In this document: positions 25,107-34,592 of the stretch, piece by piece
Layout of the letters: each line of letters starts with the position of its first letter
Position numbering within the stretch: the stretch's first letter is position 1
Assembly (NCBI RefSeq): GCF_030380735.1
Contig: NZ_JAUDRZ010000004.1
Span: forward strand, 124,001-188,000
Reading direction: 5' to 3'
Origin: Rhizobium sp. S152
Lineage (GTDB): Bacteria; Pseudomonadota; Alphaproteobacteria; Rhizobiales; Rhizobiaceae
DNA length: 64,000 bases
Made by a program: the position numbers and the translations under genes
The notes under the pieces: model-generated
What the model was told of the DNA's origin: nothing
The model's input: only the letters and a program-made list of their open reading frames with translations
Databases searched by the model: none

Positions 25107-26239
25107 CAGGCAGCAGCCTCGCACGCCTTGAAGGAGGCTTCGAGCTTTTCGCGGTCGAGTTCGCGGCCGATGAAGACGAGACGGGTCTCGTGCTTCTCGC
25201 CGTCCTTCCAGGGGCGCTGGTGGTCGCCCTCGATGATCATGTGAACGCCTTGCACGACATAACGCTCGGGGTCGTCCTTGAAGGCGATGATGCCCTTGAG
25301 GCGCAGGATATTCGGGCCCTGCGTCTGGGTGATCTTCTGGATCCAGGGAAAGAAGCGTTCGGCGATCATCTCGCCGCCGCGCAGCGAAACCGACTGCACC
25401 GTCACGTCGTGGATCGGGGAGACGGCGCCATGATGGTGGTGATCGTGGTCATGATCGTGGTGGTGGTCATGTCCGTGGTCATGATCATGGTGGTGATGAT
25501 CGTGATCATGCGCATGGTGATGATGGCCGTGATCGTGGTCGCAATCGGGACCGCAGACGTGGTCGTCATGATCGTGGTCGAGGAAGTGCGGGTCGTTTTC
25601 CAGCGCACGCTCGAGGTTGAAGGCGCCCTGGTCGAGCACGCGGGCGAGATCGACGCCGGAGCGGCTGGTCTTGTAGACGCGGGCCGAGGGGTTGATGGCG
25701 CGGACGACATCCTCGATGACGGTCAGTTCTTCCGGGGTGACGAGGTCGGTCTTGTTGATCAGGACAACGTCGGCAAAGGCGATCTGGTCTTCGGCCTCGC
25801 GGCTGTCCTTCAGGCGCAGCGGCAGATGCTTGGCGTCGACGAGGGCGACAACGGCATCGAGCTCGGTCTTGGCGCGGACGTCGTCATCCATGAAGAAGGT
25901 CTGTGCAACAGGCACCGGATCGGCAAGGCCCGTCGTCTCGACGATAATGCCGTCGAAGCGGCCGGGGCGGCGCATCAGGCCTTCGACGACGCGGATGAGG
26001 TCGCCGCGTACCGTGCAGCAGACGCAGCCATTGTTCATCTCGTAGATCTCTTCGTCGGATTCGACGATCAAATCGTTGTCGATGCCGATCTCGCCGAACT
26101 CGTTGACGATGACGGCATACTTCTTGCCATGCGCTTCCGTCAGGATGCGGTTCAGAAGCGTCGTCTTGCCGGCGCCGAGGTAGCCGGTAAGAACGGTGAC
26201 GGGAATGGGCTTCGGCTGCGTGGGAATAGCGTCGGTCAT
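25106..26239 (-). CDS. CobW/COG0523 GTPase, His-rich metal chaperone
   Basis: A 377-residue G3E-family GTPase. The P-loop is GYLGAGKT (19-26), the metal motif is CVCC (about 72-75), and the base-recognition motif is NKTD. A CobW C-terminal domain covers the last about 100 residues. Between the GTPase and C-terminal domains lies a run of about 50 residues with about 27 His plus a CGPDC pair, a strong zinc-binding candidate. Such proteins are zinc metallochaperones induced by zinc starvation; Agrobacterium YciC is one under Zur. An upstream palindrome could be a Zur site. Confidence 0.9.
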   Translation of the reverse strand: MTDAIPTQPKPIPVTVLTGYLGAGKTTLLNRILTEAHGKKYAVIVNEFGEIGIDNDLIVESDEEIYEMNNGCVCCTVRGDLIRVVEGLMRRPGRFDGIIVETTGLADPVPVAQTFFMDDDVRAKTELDAVVALVDAKHLPLRLKDSREAEDQIAFADVVLINKTDLVTPEELTVIEDVVRAINPSARVYKTSRSGVDLARVLDQGAFNLERALENDPHFLDHDHDDHVCGPDCDHDHGHHHHAHDHDHHHHDHDHGHDHHHDHDHDHHHHGAVSPIHDVTVQSVSLRGGEMIAERFFPWIQKITQTQGPNILRLKGIIAFKDDPERYVVQGVHMIIEGDHQRPWKDGEKHETRLVFIGRELDREKLEASFKACEAAA

Positions 26240-26342
26240 GAGAACCTCGATCGATGGGGGCTTGCTCGGGTGTTTGTCCCGGGCCTTTCAAATTCGTCGT
26301 CTCATATAAGGGGTGCGGCGCGGCAGTTCAAAGGGATTCGTA

Positions 26343-26357
26343 TGTTATAAGATCACA
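26343..26357 (-). promoter_or_regulatory. Candidate Zur-box-like palindrome
   Basis: TGTTATAAGATCACA is an imperfect inverted repeat (5 of 7 pairs match) with a left half-site TGTTATA like those in alphaproteobacterial Zur boxes. It lies 104 nt upstream of the CobW start. Supported by gene context, but the right half is weak. Confidence 0.4.
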
Positions 26358-26756
26358 TTAGGATGTGGAGGTTGCGATAGCCGATGGAATATCGGTCTGG
26401 GCGAAGTCGTTGCCAATGAAAAGCAAGGGGCAATTGAATTCCTTGGCCGTGGCGTAGGAGAAGCAATCGCCGAAATTCAGCGAGGCGGGATGGAAGTTCT
26501 TGCCCCAGTTGGTGTAGGCGGTGGCGGCGAGTTCGGCGCGGGCTGGGGTGACATCGACAATCTTCACGGTGACGGCCGAAAGAATCGCGCGCATCTGGCC
26601 GGACATCCCTCTCTTCGCTGCGACGATTAGCGCCTCAAGCACCGTCCCAGCCGACACCAAGATGAGGTCCTCGCCTTCAAATATCTTGCGGCAGGAAGGT
26701 GCCTGCGGTTCGTTCGCCAGGATCGCGATCAATGCCGACGTGTCGACGGCGATCAC
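26358..26756 (-). CDS. PIN-domain toxin (VapC-like)
   Basis: A 132-residue PIN ribonuclease toxin. The acidic metal site is Asp5 in MIAVDTSAL, Glu41 in VLEALI, Asp97 in FGDCFSYA and Asp117 in GNDFAQTD. Most VapC proteins cut tRNA or rRNA. Its ATG overlaps the antitoxin stop by 4 bp. It is the second gene of a two-gene module. Confidence 0.9.
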   Translation of the reverse strand: MIAVDTSALIAILANEPQAPSCRKIFEGEDLILVSAGTVLEALIVAAKRGMSGQMRAILSAVTVKIVDVTPARAELAATAYTNWGKNFHPASLNFGDCFSYATAKEFNCPLLFIGNDFAQTDIPSAIATSTS

Positions 26757-27079
26757 TTCGGCAGGCCGTCTTCATCGTAGAGGAAATCCTGGCTATGAGC
26801 GGCGTCCGGGCCGGGTGGCAGGTTCAACTGCCGTACCTCTTCCTGCAGTTTGTCGATCAACCGGGACTTTTCCTCACGGCTGAGTGGTGGCCTTGTGGCG
26901 TCATTCCGCAGGCGCTGAATGAAATGTTCCCGCTTGACCGGATCATCGATGAATGTGGTTGCCGCCTCAAGGCGAGCGGCCGGCTGACCATCCTGCGTCA
27001 ACACAATCTCCTCGCCCTGATTGGCAAGGCGGATCAGTTCTGTCAGCTGGCCTTCAGCCTCCTTCACGGAAATGCGCAT
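26753..27079 (-). CDS. Phd/YefM-type antitoxin
   Basis: A 108-residue protein with an N-terminal Phd/YefM fold, MRISVKEAEGQLTELIRLANQGEEIVLTQDGQPAARL, the pattern that binds operator DNA. The C-terminal acidic part with EVRQLNLPPGP and FLYDEDGLPK should wrap the toxin. GAGGAGG lies 5 nt upstream of the ATG. Pairing of a Phd-type antitoxin with a PIN toxin is a known hybrid arrangement. Autoregulation is likely. Confidence 0.88.
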   Translation of the reverse strand: MRISVKEAEGQLTELIRLANQGEEIVLTQDGQPAARLEAATTFIDDPVKREHFIQRLRNDATRPPLSREEKSRLIDKLQEEVRQLNLPPGPDAAHSQDFLYDEDGLPK

Positions 27080-27150
27080 GCGGGCCTCCTCAGTGAGCCA
27101 CTGCGATTACAATCAATATGATGAAAAGACCGGGCCGATACAAGCGCCCG

Positions 27151-27942
27151 CTATGTCAGCGCGTCCACGTCGAAGGCGTTCACATCCTTCAGCAATTCCA
27201 CCAGCCCCTTCACCGCATGGGTGATCAGCGCCTCTCCCTTTTCGGCTGTTGCCTTGGCGGCATTCCCGGCGACACCTTGCTGGTTGAGGTCGGACATTTT
27301 CCAGCCGAAGGCGTGCGGACCGTAGGCGCGCAGGTGCTTGTAGCGGGCGGCGAAGTCGGATTGGCGGGAGGGGAAGTTCTCGGCCTTGGCCATGTCCACC
27401 TTGTCGGGGTGTAGCGCCAGCATCACCGAGGTCTCGATATCGCCGCCGTGGATGTCGATCGCCTTTTCTTCCGGAGAGATCACGCCATCAGGCAGACCGA
27501 AGCGGGTCCAGCTGGTGGCGACGGCGAGCATGTCGAAGCGCACGCGGGCCTCGGTGGCGACGATCGTCATCAGCGGAGAATTGCCGCCATGGGCGTTGAG
27601 CATGACGAATTTGCGGATGCCCAGCCGCGACAGTTTGCCCGCGATACCGAGCCAGCGTTCGATCGCTTCGCCGTAAGCCAGCGTTTGCGTTCCTGTCACA
27701 TCCATATGCTCGATTGAGTAGCCGACTGATTCCGTCGGCAGGAAGGTTGCGGGAAGGGTCGAGGGTAGGGCTATTTTGAGCCTGCTAACGATGCCGTCGG
27801 CGATCAGCGTGTCGGTCTCGAAGGGGAGGTGCGGGCCATGCTGCTCGTGGGCGCCAAGCGGCAGGATGGCGATCCAGCGGTCGCGCTCGGCGGGCGAAAG
27901 CTGCGGATCGTTGTCCTCGAATTCGGCTTTGGGCGCTATCAT
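27151..27942 (-). CDS. Creatininase family amidohydrolase
   Basis: A 263-residue protein with the creatininase signature: WIAILPLGAHEQHGPHLPFETDT (metal ligands Glu, His, Asp), YGEAIERWL, NAHGGNSPLM, and IDIHGGDIETSVML. The family includes creatinine amidohydrolase and the MftE peptidase, and many relatives have no proven substrate. No mycofactocin or creatinine gene is adjacent, so the substrate is left open. Cytoplasmic; it lies 71 bp from the antitoxin gene. Confidence 0.88.
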   Translation of the reverse strand: MIAPKAEFEDNDPQLSPAERDRWIAILPLGAHEQHGPHLPFETDTLIADGIVSRLKIALPSTLPATFLPTESVGYSIEHMDVTGTQTLAYGEAIERWLGIAGKLSRLGIRKFVMLNAHGGNSPLMTIVATEARVRFDMLAVATSWTRFGLPDGVISPEEKAIDIHGGDIETSVMLALHPDKVDMAKAENFPSRQSDFAARYKHLRAYGPHAFGWKMSDLNQQGVAGNAAKATAEKGEALITHAVKGLVELLKDVNAFDVDALT

Positions 27943-28124
27943 CCGGCTAAGGCCTCTTGTTTATGACGAGATCATGCGCAATGTCATAACGCAACGTTCT
28001 CAACGCTTAACGCATAAGCCTTTAAATCAAAACCGATTTGGCGGGAGGCTTGGGCGCCAATTAAACTGTCGTCGCGCGGTGGCCCGGTCCAGAAACGCGG
28101 CGGGGCACGATCAGAGGGATGGCG

Positions 28125-28637
28125 ATGGGCAAGAAGCACAAGGACGGCAAGAAACAGAAGTCGAAGAAGAAGGACCAGACCGAATATACGGTGGTCGATC
28201 TTTCGCCGGCTTTGACGCAGGCCGCACGGTCGATGCGCACCGTGTTGTCGCGCAACCTGCTTGCGAGCGGACTTTATGCCGGCCAGGACGGGGTGATCCT
28301 GTCGCTGGCCGAAAGCGACGGCATGACGGCGGGCGGGCTGGCGCAGAAACTCGGCGTCAAGGCGCCGACCATGACCCGCACGATCGGCCGCATGGAGGCG
28401 CAGGGCTTTCTCGAGCGCAAGGCCGATGCCGACGACGCGCGCCTGACCAAGGTCTATCTGACCGAGCTCGGGCGCGGTAGCGTGCAGGCGATCGAAAAGG
28501 CTGCCTCGGCCTGCGATCTTCTTGCAACCCAGGAGTTCTCCGAAAAGGAAATCCGCAACCTCGTTCGCCTGCTCAAGGCCATGGAGGTGAACCTGCAGAC
28601 CGAGGCCGTCGCCTTCGACGAGCCGGAGGAAATTTGA
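28125..28637 (+). CDS. MarR family transcriptional regulator
   Basis: A 170-residue MarR protein with a highly basic N-terminus (KKHKDGKKQKSKKK) not seen in most family members, then the winged helix: GMTAGGLAQKLGVKAPTMTRTIGRMEAQGFLERKADADDARLTKVYLTELG. GAGGG lies 6 nt before the ATG at 28125; the ATG at 28119 abuts it. The lysine tail may add nonspecific DNA binding. Targets are unknown. It precedes the LacI regulator by 123 bp. Confidence 0.88.
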   Translation: MGKKHKDGKKQKSKKKDQTEYTVVDLSPALTQAARSMRTVLSRNLLASGLYAGQDGVILSLAESDGMTAGGLAQKLGVKAPTMTRTIGRMEAQGFLERKADADDARLTKVYLTELGRGSVQAIEKAASACDLLATQEFSEKEIRNLVRLLKAMEVNLQTEAVAFDEPEEI

Positions 28638-28760
28638 CGGAATTGTGAATTTAGAATTGCCTCCTCGGGTTTAATCTTTTAATTAAATATTTTAAGAGCG
28701 CTCGGCATCGATATCGAGCGGCGTGCATGACGAAACCCGCGCGTTGCCTGGGGAGGACAC

Positions 28761-29783
28761 GTGGCTCAGAAGATCAAGCTTTCCACCATCGCCGAAACAC
28801 TCGGCATTTCCACCGCGACCGTATCCCTTGCCTTACGCGACAGCCCGCTCGTCGCCGGCGCCACGCGCGACAAGATCAAGGAGCAGGCGCGGGCGCTGGG
28901 CTATATCTACAACCGCCGCGCAGCCAGCCTGCGCACCTCGCGCTCCGGCATCATCGGCGTCGTCGTGCACGACATCATGAACCCGTTCTATGGCGAGATT
29001 CTCAAGGCGATCGAGAGCGAGCTCGACCGTAGCCGGCAAACCTTCATTCTCTCCAATCATTACGATTCGGTCGAGAAGCAGCGCACCTTCATCGAGACGC
29101 TGCTGCAGCTCGGGGGTGACGGCGTCATCATGTCACCGGCGATCGGCACGCCGCCCGAGGACATGCAGCTCGCCGAGGATAACGGCATGCCCGCCATTCT
29201 CGTCGCCCGCTCGATGGACGGGTCGGACCTGCCGACTTATCGCGGCGACGACAGCTACGGCATCTCGCTTGCCACCAATCACCTGATCGGCCTCGGCCAC
29301 CGCTCGATCGCGATGATCGGCGGCACAGACCAGACATCCACCGGCCGCGACCGCTACCAGGGTTACGTCAACGCGTTGCGCAAGGCCGAGATCGAAGTCG
29401 ATCCGGGCCTGCGCATTCCCGGCCCGCGCTCGATGCAGGGCGGTTTCGAGGCGGCGGTGCATTTCCTGTCGCTGCCGCAGAAGCCGACCGCCGCCGTCTG
29501 CTGGAACGATCTCGTCGCCATCGGCCTGATGAACGGTATTGCCCGCGCCGGCCTCGTGCCCGGCAAGGATATCTCGGTCACCGGCTATGACGATCTCGAG
29601 GAGGCGTCGATCTCGATGCCGGCGCTGACCACCGTCTGGAACGGCCAGGCCGAAGTCGGTCGGCTCGCCGCGCGTGCCCTGCTCGACCGTCTATCCGGCA
29701 GCCACGAACCCGACGGCATCCATCTCATCAAGCCCGAGATGCGCATCCGCCAGTCGACCAGCCCCTACCGACCGCGGTCCTGA
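28761..29783 (+). CDS. LacI family transcriptional regulator
   Basis: A 340-residue LacI/GalR regulator. The helix-turn-helix is KLSTIAETLGISTATVSLALRDSP, the hinge region YNRRAASLRTSRSGIIGVV follows, and the sugar-binding domain ends near residue 335. It starts with GTG, with GGGGAGG 6 nt upstream. The next gene, a 2-hydroxyacid dehydrogenase, begins 55 bp downstream in the same direction, suggesting one transcriptional unit; control of that enzyme is plausible but not shown. Confidence 0.92.
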   Translation: MAQKIKLSTIAETLGISTATVSLALRDSPLVAGATRDKIKEQARALGYIYNRRAASLRTSRSGIIGVVVHDIMNPFYGEILKAIESELDRSRQTFILSNHYDSVEKQRTFIETLLQLGGDGVIMSPAIGTPPEDMQLAEDNGMPAILVARSMDGSDLPTYRGDDSYGISLATNHLIGLGHRSIAMIGGTDQTSTGRDRYQGYVNALRKAEIEVDPGLRIPGPRSMQGGFEAAVHFLSLPQKPTAAVCWNDLVAIGLMNGIARAGLVPGKDISVTGYDDLEEASISMPALTTVWNGQAEVGRLAARALLDRLSGSHEPDGIHLIKPEMRIRQSTSPYRPRS

Positions 29784-29838
29784 TCCGGTCCATTCATCCT
29801 CGCCCGTTTGGGCAGGCGACAACCGAAGAGGAAATATC

Positions 29839-30786
29839 ATGTCCCGCATCGCCGTTCTCGTCCCCGGGAAAATGCACGAGCGTGCTCTTGCGCGTCTGAA
29901 GGAGCGTTACGATGTCATCGAGGCCGATGCGGCGTCGCTCGACGCGGAGATGGCCAAGCGCATTCGCGGTGTGGCGGTCTCGGGCACGTTCAAAGCGGCT
30001 TCTATCGACGCGCTTCCCAATCTCGAAGTGATCTCCAGCTTCGGCGTCGGCTATGACAATGTCGATGCCAAGCATGCGGCGACGAAGGGTGTGGTCGTGA
30101 CGAACACGCCTGACGTGCTCAACGACGAGGTCGCGGATACGGCGATTGGGCTGCTCCTCAACACCGTCCGCGAATTTCCGCGCGCCGAGAACTGGCTGCG
30201 CGCCGGCAACTGGACGCCGGGGAAAAGCTACCCGCTGTCGCGCTTTTCGCTGAAGGGCCGGCATGTCGGGATTTACGGCCTCGGCCGCATCGGCCAGGAG
30301 ATCGCCAAGCGGCTGGAACCGTTCAAGGTCAAGATCAGCTACCACACCCGCACCCGCAATGCCGATGTGCCCTATGACTACTATCCGACGCTGAAGGACC
30401 TCGCCGAAGCCGTCGATACGATGATCGCGATCGTTCCGAAAACGCCGCAGACGCACAAGACGATCAATGCCGAAATCCTGTCGGCGCTCGGTCCCGAAGG
30501 CGTGTTCGTCAATGTCGGTCGCGGCTGGACGGTGGACGAGGAGGCGCTGGCCGCGGCGCTGAAATCCGGCGCCATCGGTGCCGCCGGTCTCGATGTCTTC
30601 TACGACGAACCGCATGTGCCGGCGGCGCTGCTCGACCTGCCGAACGCCGTGCTGCTCCCGCATCTTGCCTCCGGCTCGGTACCGACACGCAATGCCATGG
30701 CCGACATGGTCGTCGACAATCTGGCTGGATGGTTCGAGAAGGGTGAGCCACTTGCGCCGGTGCCGGAAACGCCGCTGAAGGGGTGA
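29839..30786 (+). CDS. D-2-hydroxyacid dehydrogenase (GhrB/hydroxypyruvate reductase-like)
   Basis: A 315-residue NAD(P)-dependent dehydrogenase. The Rossmann motif is GIYGLGRIGQEIAKRL, and the catalytic triad is Arg228 (VGRG), Glu257 (FYDEP) and His275 (LPHLAS). Relatives reduce glyoxylate or hydroxypyruvate, or oxidise D-2-hydroxyacids. AGAGG precedes the ATG at 29839. Linked upstream to a LacI regulator, hinting at a sugar- or sugar-acid-responsive control. Confidence 0.9.
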   Translation: MSRIAVLVPGKMHERALARLKERYDVIEADAASLDAEMAKRIRGVAVSGTFKAASIDALPNLEVISSFGVGYDNVDAKHAATKGVVVTNTPDVLNDEVADTAIGLLLNTVREFPRAENWLRAGNWTPGKSYPLSRFSLKGRHVGIYGLGRIGQEIAKRLEPFKVKISYHTRTRNADVPYDYYPTLKDLAEAVDTMIAIVPKTPQTHKTINAEILSALGPEGVFVNVGRGWTVDEEALAAALKSGAIGAAGLDVFYDEPHVPAALLDLPNAVLLPHLASGSVPTRNAMADMVVDNLAGWFEKGEPLAPVPETPLKG

Positions 30787-30879
30787 TCGGTCGCAGCAAG
30801 GCTGCGGTTTGTGCTGGCGCCGCCGCCATGTGTAGGATTCGATGTTCGTTCGACGTCTTGAGACCATGGAGAGTCAGGC

Positions 30880-31788
30880 ATGGTGAGCGAAACGCAGCGC
30901 AAGTTGACGACGATCTTTTCCGCCGACGTGCAGGACTATACGCGGCTGATGGGTGCCGACGAGGAGGGGACGCTCGCGACCCTGAAGCGTTATCGCGACC
31001 GGATGTCGGGGCTGATCGGCGCGCATGGCGGTCGGGTGATCAACACCTGGGGCGACGGGCTGATCGCGGAATTCCCGAGCGTCGTCGAGGCGGTGCGCGC
31101 GGCGGTGGACGTGCAGAACGAGCTTGCCGGCCTCAACGCCGCGCGGCCGGCCGACGGGCGTATGCAGTTCAGGATCGGTATCAACCTCGGCGACGTGATC
31201 GTCGAGGGCGATGACATCTACGGCGACGGCGTCAACATTGCGGCGCGGCTGCAGGCGCAGGCACCGGCAGGCGGCGTGGTGATATCGAATACCGTCTACG
31301 ACCAGGTGCGCAACAAGGTGGCCGTCGGGTTCGATTTTCTCGGGCCGCTTGAGGTCAAGAACGTCGCGGAGGCGGTGCCGAGCTATGCCGTCAGGATCGG
31401 CGAGGGCGAGCAGGGTGGTGCCAGGCACCCGGCCGGCACCTCGAGACCGGCGGCCTCTTTGACTGTCTCACCCGAGCGGCAGGTCCTTTACGCGCGCCGG
31501 GCGCTGGCGTTGTTCGCGGTGATCGCGGCGGCGCTTATCGTCATCAACGCTTTGACCTGGAGCGGTGTGTTCTGGGCCGCCTGGCCGCTCCTGGCGCTGG
31601 CGCTTCTTGCGGCCATGCAATGGGCCAGAAGCCAGGCGCTTATCGACAAGCGGATGGCGGCGTTCGGGATCATCGGGCTGGGGCTGATCGGTATCAACCT
31701 GCTGTCGTGGCACGGCGTCTTCTGGGCGGTGTGGCCGCTGCTCGGGCTTGCCTTTGCCGCAGGCATCCGCTGGGCGACCCGCGGCTAG
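30880..31788 (+). CDS. Class III nucleotide cyclase with duplicated 2TM module
   Basis: A 302-residue protein. Residues about 8-170 form an adenylate/guanylate cyclase catalytic domain: FSADVQDYTRLM (metal Asp), INTWGDGLIAEFPS (second metal Asp), and GINLGDVIVEGDDIYGDGVNIAARL. The C-terminus has two near-copies of a two-helix module with N-x-L-T/S-W-x-G-V-F-W-A-x-W-P-L-L starting at Asn223 and Asn273. So the cyclase sits in front of a four-helix membrane anchor. GGAG is 8 nt before the ATG. Stop codon overlaps the convergent oxidase. Confidence 0.9.
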   Translation: MVSETQRKLTTIFSADVQDYTRLMGADEEGTLATLKRYRDRMSGLIGAHGGRVINTWGDGLIAEFPSVVEAVRAAVDVQNELAGLNAARPADGRMQFRIGINLGDVIVEGDDIYGDGVNIAARLQAQAPAGGVVISNTVYDQVRNKVAVGFDFLGPLEVKNVAEAVPSYAVRIGEGEQGGARHPAGTSRPAASLTVSPERQVLYARRALALFAVIAAALIVINALTWSGVFWAAWPLLALALLAAMQWARSQALIDKRMAAFGIIGLGLIGINLLSWHGVFWAVWPLLGLAFAAGIRWATRG

Positions 31789-33038
31789 GCCGTTCGAACG
31801 CCGAAGACGACCTCTTCCAGCCAGGGATTGGAGAACTTGCGTTCGGGGTCCATGTTTTCGCGCAGCCGCGCGAAATCCCCCAGACGCTCGTAATGCACGC
31901 CGACATGGCGGCGGCTGAAGACCTTGCCCCAGTGCGGCAGGACCTCGAAAGGAGACAATGCTTCCTCGATATGGCCGACGGCGGTATCGACGGCCTTCTG
32001 GTCGCGCACCCAGGTGAAATGCACAGACAGCGTGTCGTTGCCATATTGCGGGCTCATCCAGAGATCGTCGGCGGCAACAGTGCGGAATTCGCCGGCCTGG
32101 GCGAGATGCGCGAAGCGGTCTCGGACCGACAGCAGCGCCTCGATGGCGGCGACCGCATGGCGCCTTGGGATATGGAACTCGGACTGGATCTCCTCGCCGT
32201 TGCTCGGCGTGAATCCCATCTTGAAGTGCGGCAGCCGATCGGACCAGCGGCCGAAGACGCCGAGCTGGTCGGTGGCGTTCTTGGCGTCCAGTCCGCTGAT
32301 CGGATGACGCTTGACGTCTGCGCGGCGCGCGCCGCGGATGATGACCGCAGGCTCGCTTGATGTGTCCGTGCTCTTCAGCCAGAGCGAGCCGGCTATATCG
32401 CGCCATTGCGTGAAGACGCTGACGCTGTAGGCGGAGGCGGTGATCTCGTCGAGGTTGGCGAGCAGCGCGTCCCAGCTCAGTCCGTCATAGACCGACTGCG
32501 CCACCTCGAACTCCGGCACGACATCGAGCGTGACGCGGGTGACGACGCCGAGCGCGCCGAGATGCACGACCATGCCGGCAAAATCGGGATCGCCGCGCCG
32601 CACCGTGACGACGCTGCCGTCGCCGGTGACGATCTCCATCCCGGCGACGGCGGTCGCGAGATTGCCGTTGCGGTCGCCCGAACCATGGGTGGCGGTGGCG
32701 ATGGCCCCGGCGATCGAGATATGCGGCAGCGAAGCGAGATTGTGGATGGCGAGCTTGTGCTCATGCAGGAAAAGAGCGAGGTCGCCGTAAGTGCAATGCG
32801 CACCGACGGACACCTGCCTGCGATCATCCGAGATCGCCGCATCGATCGGAAGGCCGGCGAGCGACAGTGCGACTTCGCCATCGACGATGGCGTTGAAGGA
32901 GTGGCGTGAGCCCAGCGTCTTGATGGCGGTTGAACGCGCCACGATCGTGGAGACCTCGTCGGCGGAGGCGGGGCGCAGGCAGTCGCGAAAGCTGTAGTGA
33001 AAACTCTCCGCCCAATTGGCGGCCGGCACATGTCCCAT
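31785..33038 (-). CDS. FAD-linked alditol/aldonolactone oxidase
   Basis: A 417-residue vanillyl-alcohol-oxidase-fold protein with FAD-binding GSRHSFN (residues about 43-49), ISIAGAIATATHGSG and the C-terminal HWGKVFS and NPWLEE. This matches alditol oxidases (xylitol or sorbitol oxidase) and related arabinonolactone oxidases. The substrate cannot be decided by sequence alone. GGGAGGAG precedes the ATG. It shares four bases with the cyclase end (CTAG); both stop codons are inside. Confidence 0.88.
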   Translation of the reverse strand: MGHVPAANWAESFHYSFRDCLRPASADEVSTIVARSTAIKTLGSRHSFNAIVDGEVALSLAGLPIDAAISDDRRQVSVGAHCTYGDLALFLHEHKLAIHNLASLPHISIAGAIATATHGSGDRNGNLATAVAGMEIVTGDGSVVTVRRGDPDFAGMVVHLGALGVVTRVTLDVVPEFEVAQSVYDGLSWDALLANLDEITASAYSVSVFTQWRDIAGSLWLKSTDTSSEPAVIIRGARRADVKRHPISGLDAKNATDQLGVFGRWSDRLPHFKMGFTPSNGEEIQSEFHIPRRHAVAAIEALLSVRDRFAHLAQAGEFRTVAADDLWMSPQYGNDTLSVHFTWVRDQKAVDTAVGHIEEALSPFEVLPHWGKVFSRRHVGVHYERLGDFARLRENMDPERKFSNPWLEEVVFGVRTA

Positions 33039-33137
33039 GAAGCGGCTCCTCCCGAATCTGATTGCCGCTTTTATAGAACGCGGTGGGGTAGGGTGGAAGA
33101 CGGCGAGGCGATGCGGAACGAGCGATCGGGATCAGGC

Positions 33138-33192
33138 GAAAGCCCCTCCCGAGCCCCTCCACTTGTGGGCAGGGGTTTGGGTGGGGTCTTAA
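33138..33192. repeat. GC-rich palindromic repeat (copy 4)
   Basis: The element has CCCCTCCCGAGCCCCTCC, then CTTGTGGGCAGGGG, and ends TGGGTGGGGTCTTA. It matches one arm of the copies at 2.1 and 12.9 kb and is a partial palindrome between divergently oriented genes. Confidence 0.55.
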
Positions 33193-33200
33193 AACTTGCC

Positions 33201-34325
<1,125 letters not shown>

Positions 34326-34592
34326 TCAATCTGCGAGGCCAAATTCTCCCCACCCGCAGAACGACAGGAAGCTAAGCATGCGGACGCAGGTGATTCAAGC
34401 GTCGCGCCATTAGTCTTTGGGATCACGACCGCAATATGGCAGGCCCGGCACTTCGGCCCGAATCAGTGGCTGGGCGGCAAGGCGACGGAACGGGCACGAT
34501 CCGCCGCAATTCCGCCCGGGATTGCGCGGAAACGTTGACATCAAGGCCATTCTGGTTTCTCAGATGGTTGACCCGCACACTCCGGAAAATCC

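Noticed and set aside
25420..25600. Repeated CATGATCGTGG-like units that look like a tandem repeat array
   Set aside because: They encode the His/Asp metal-binding run of the CobW GTPase, so the repetition is from codon use, not a CRISPR or satellite.
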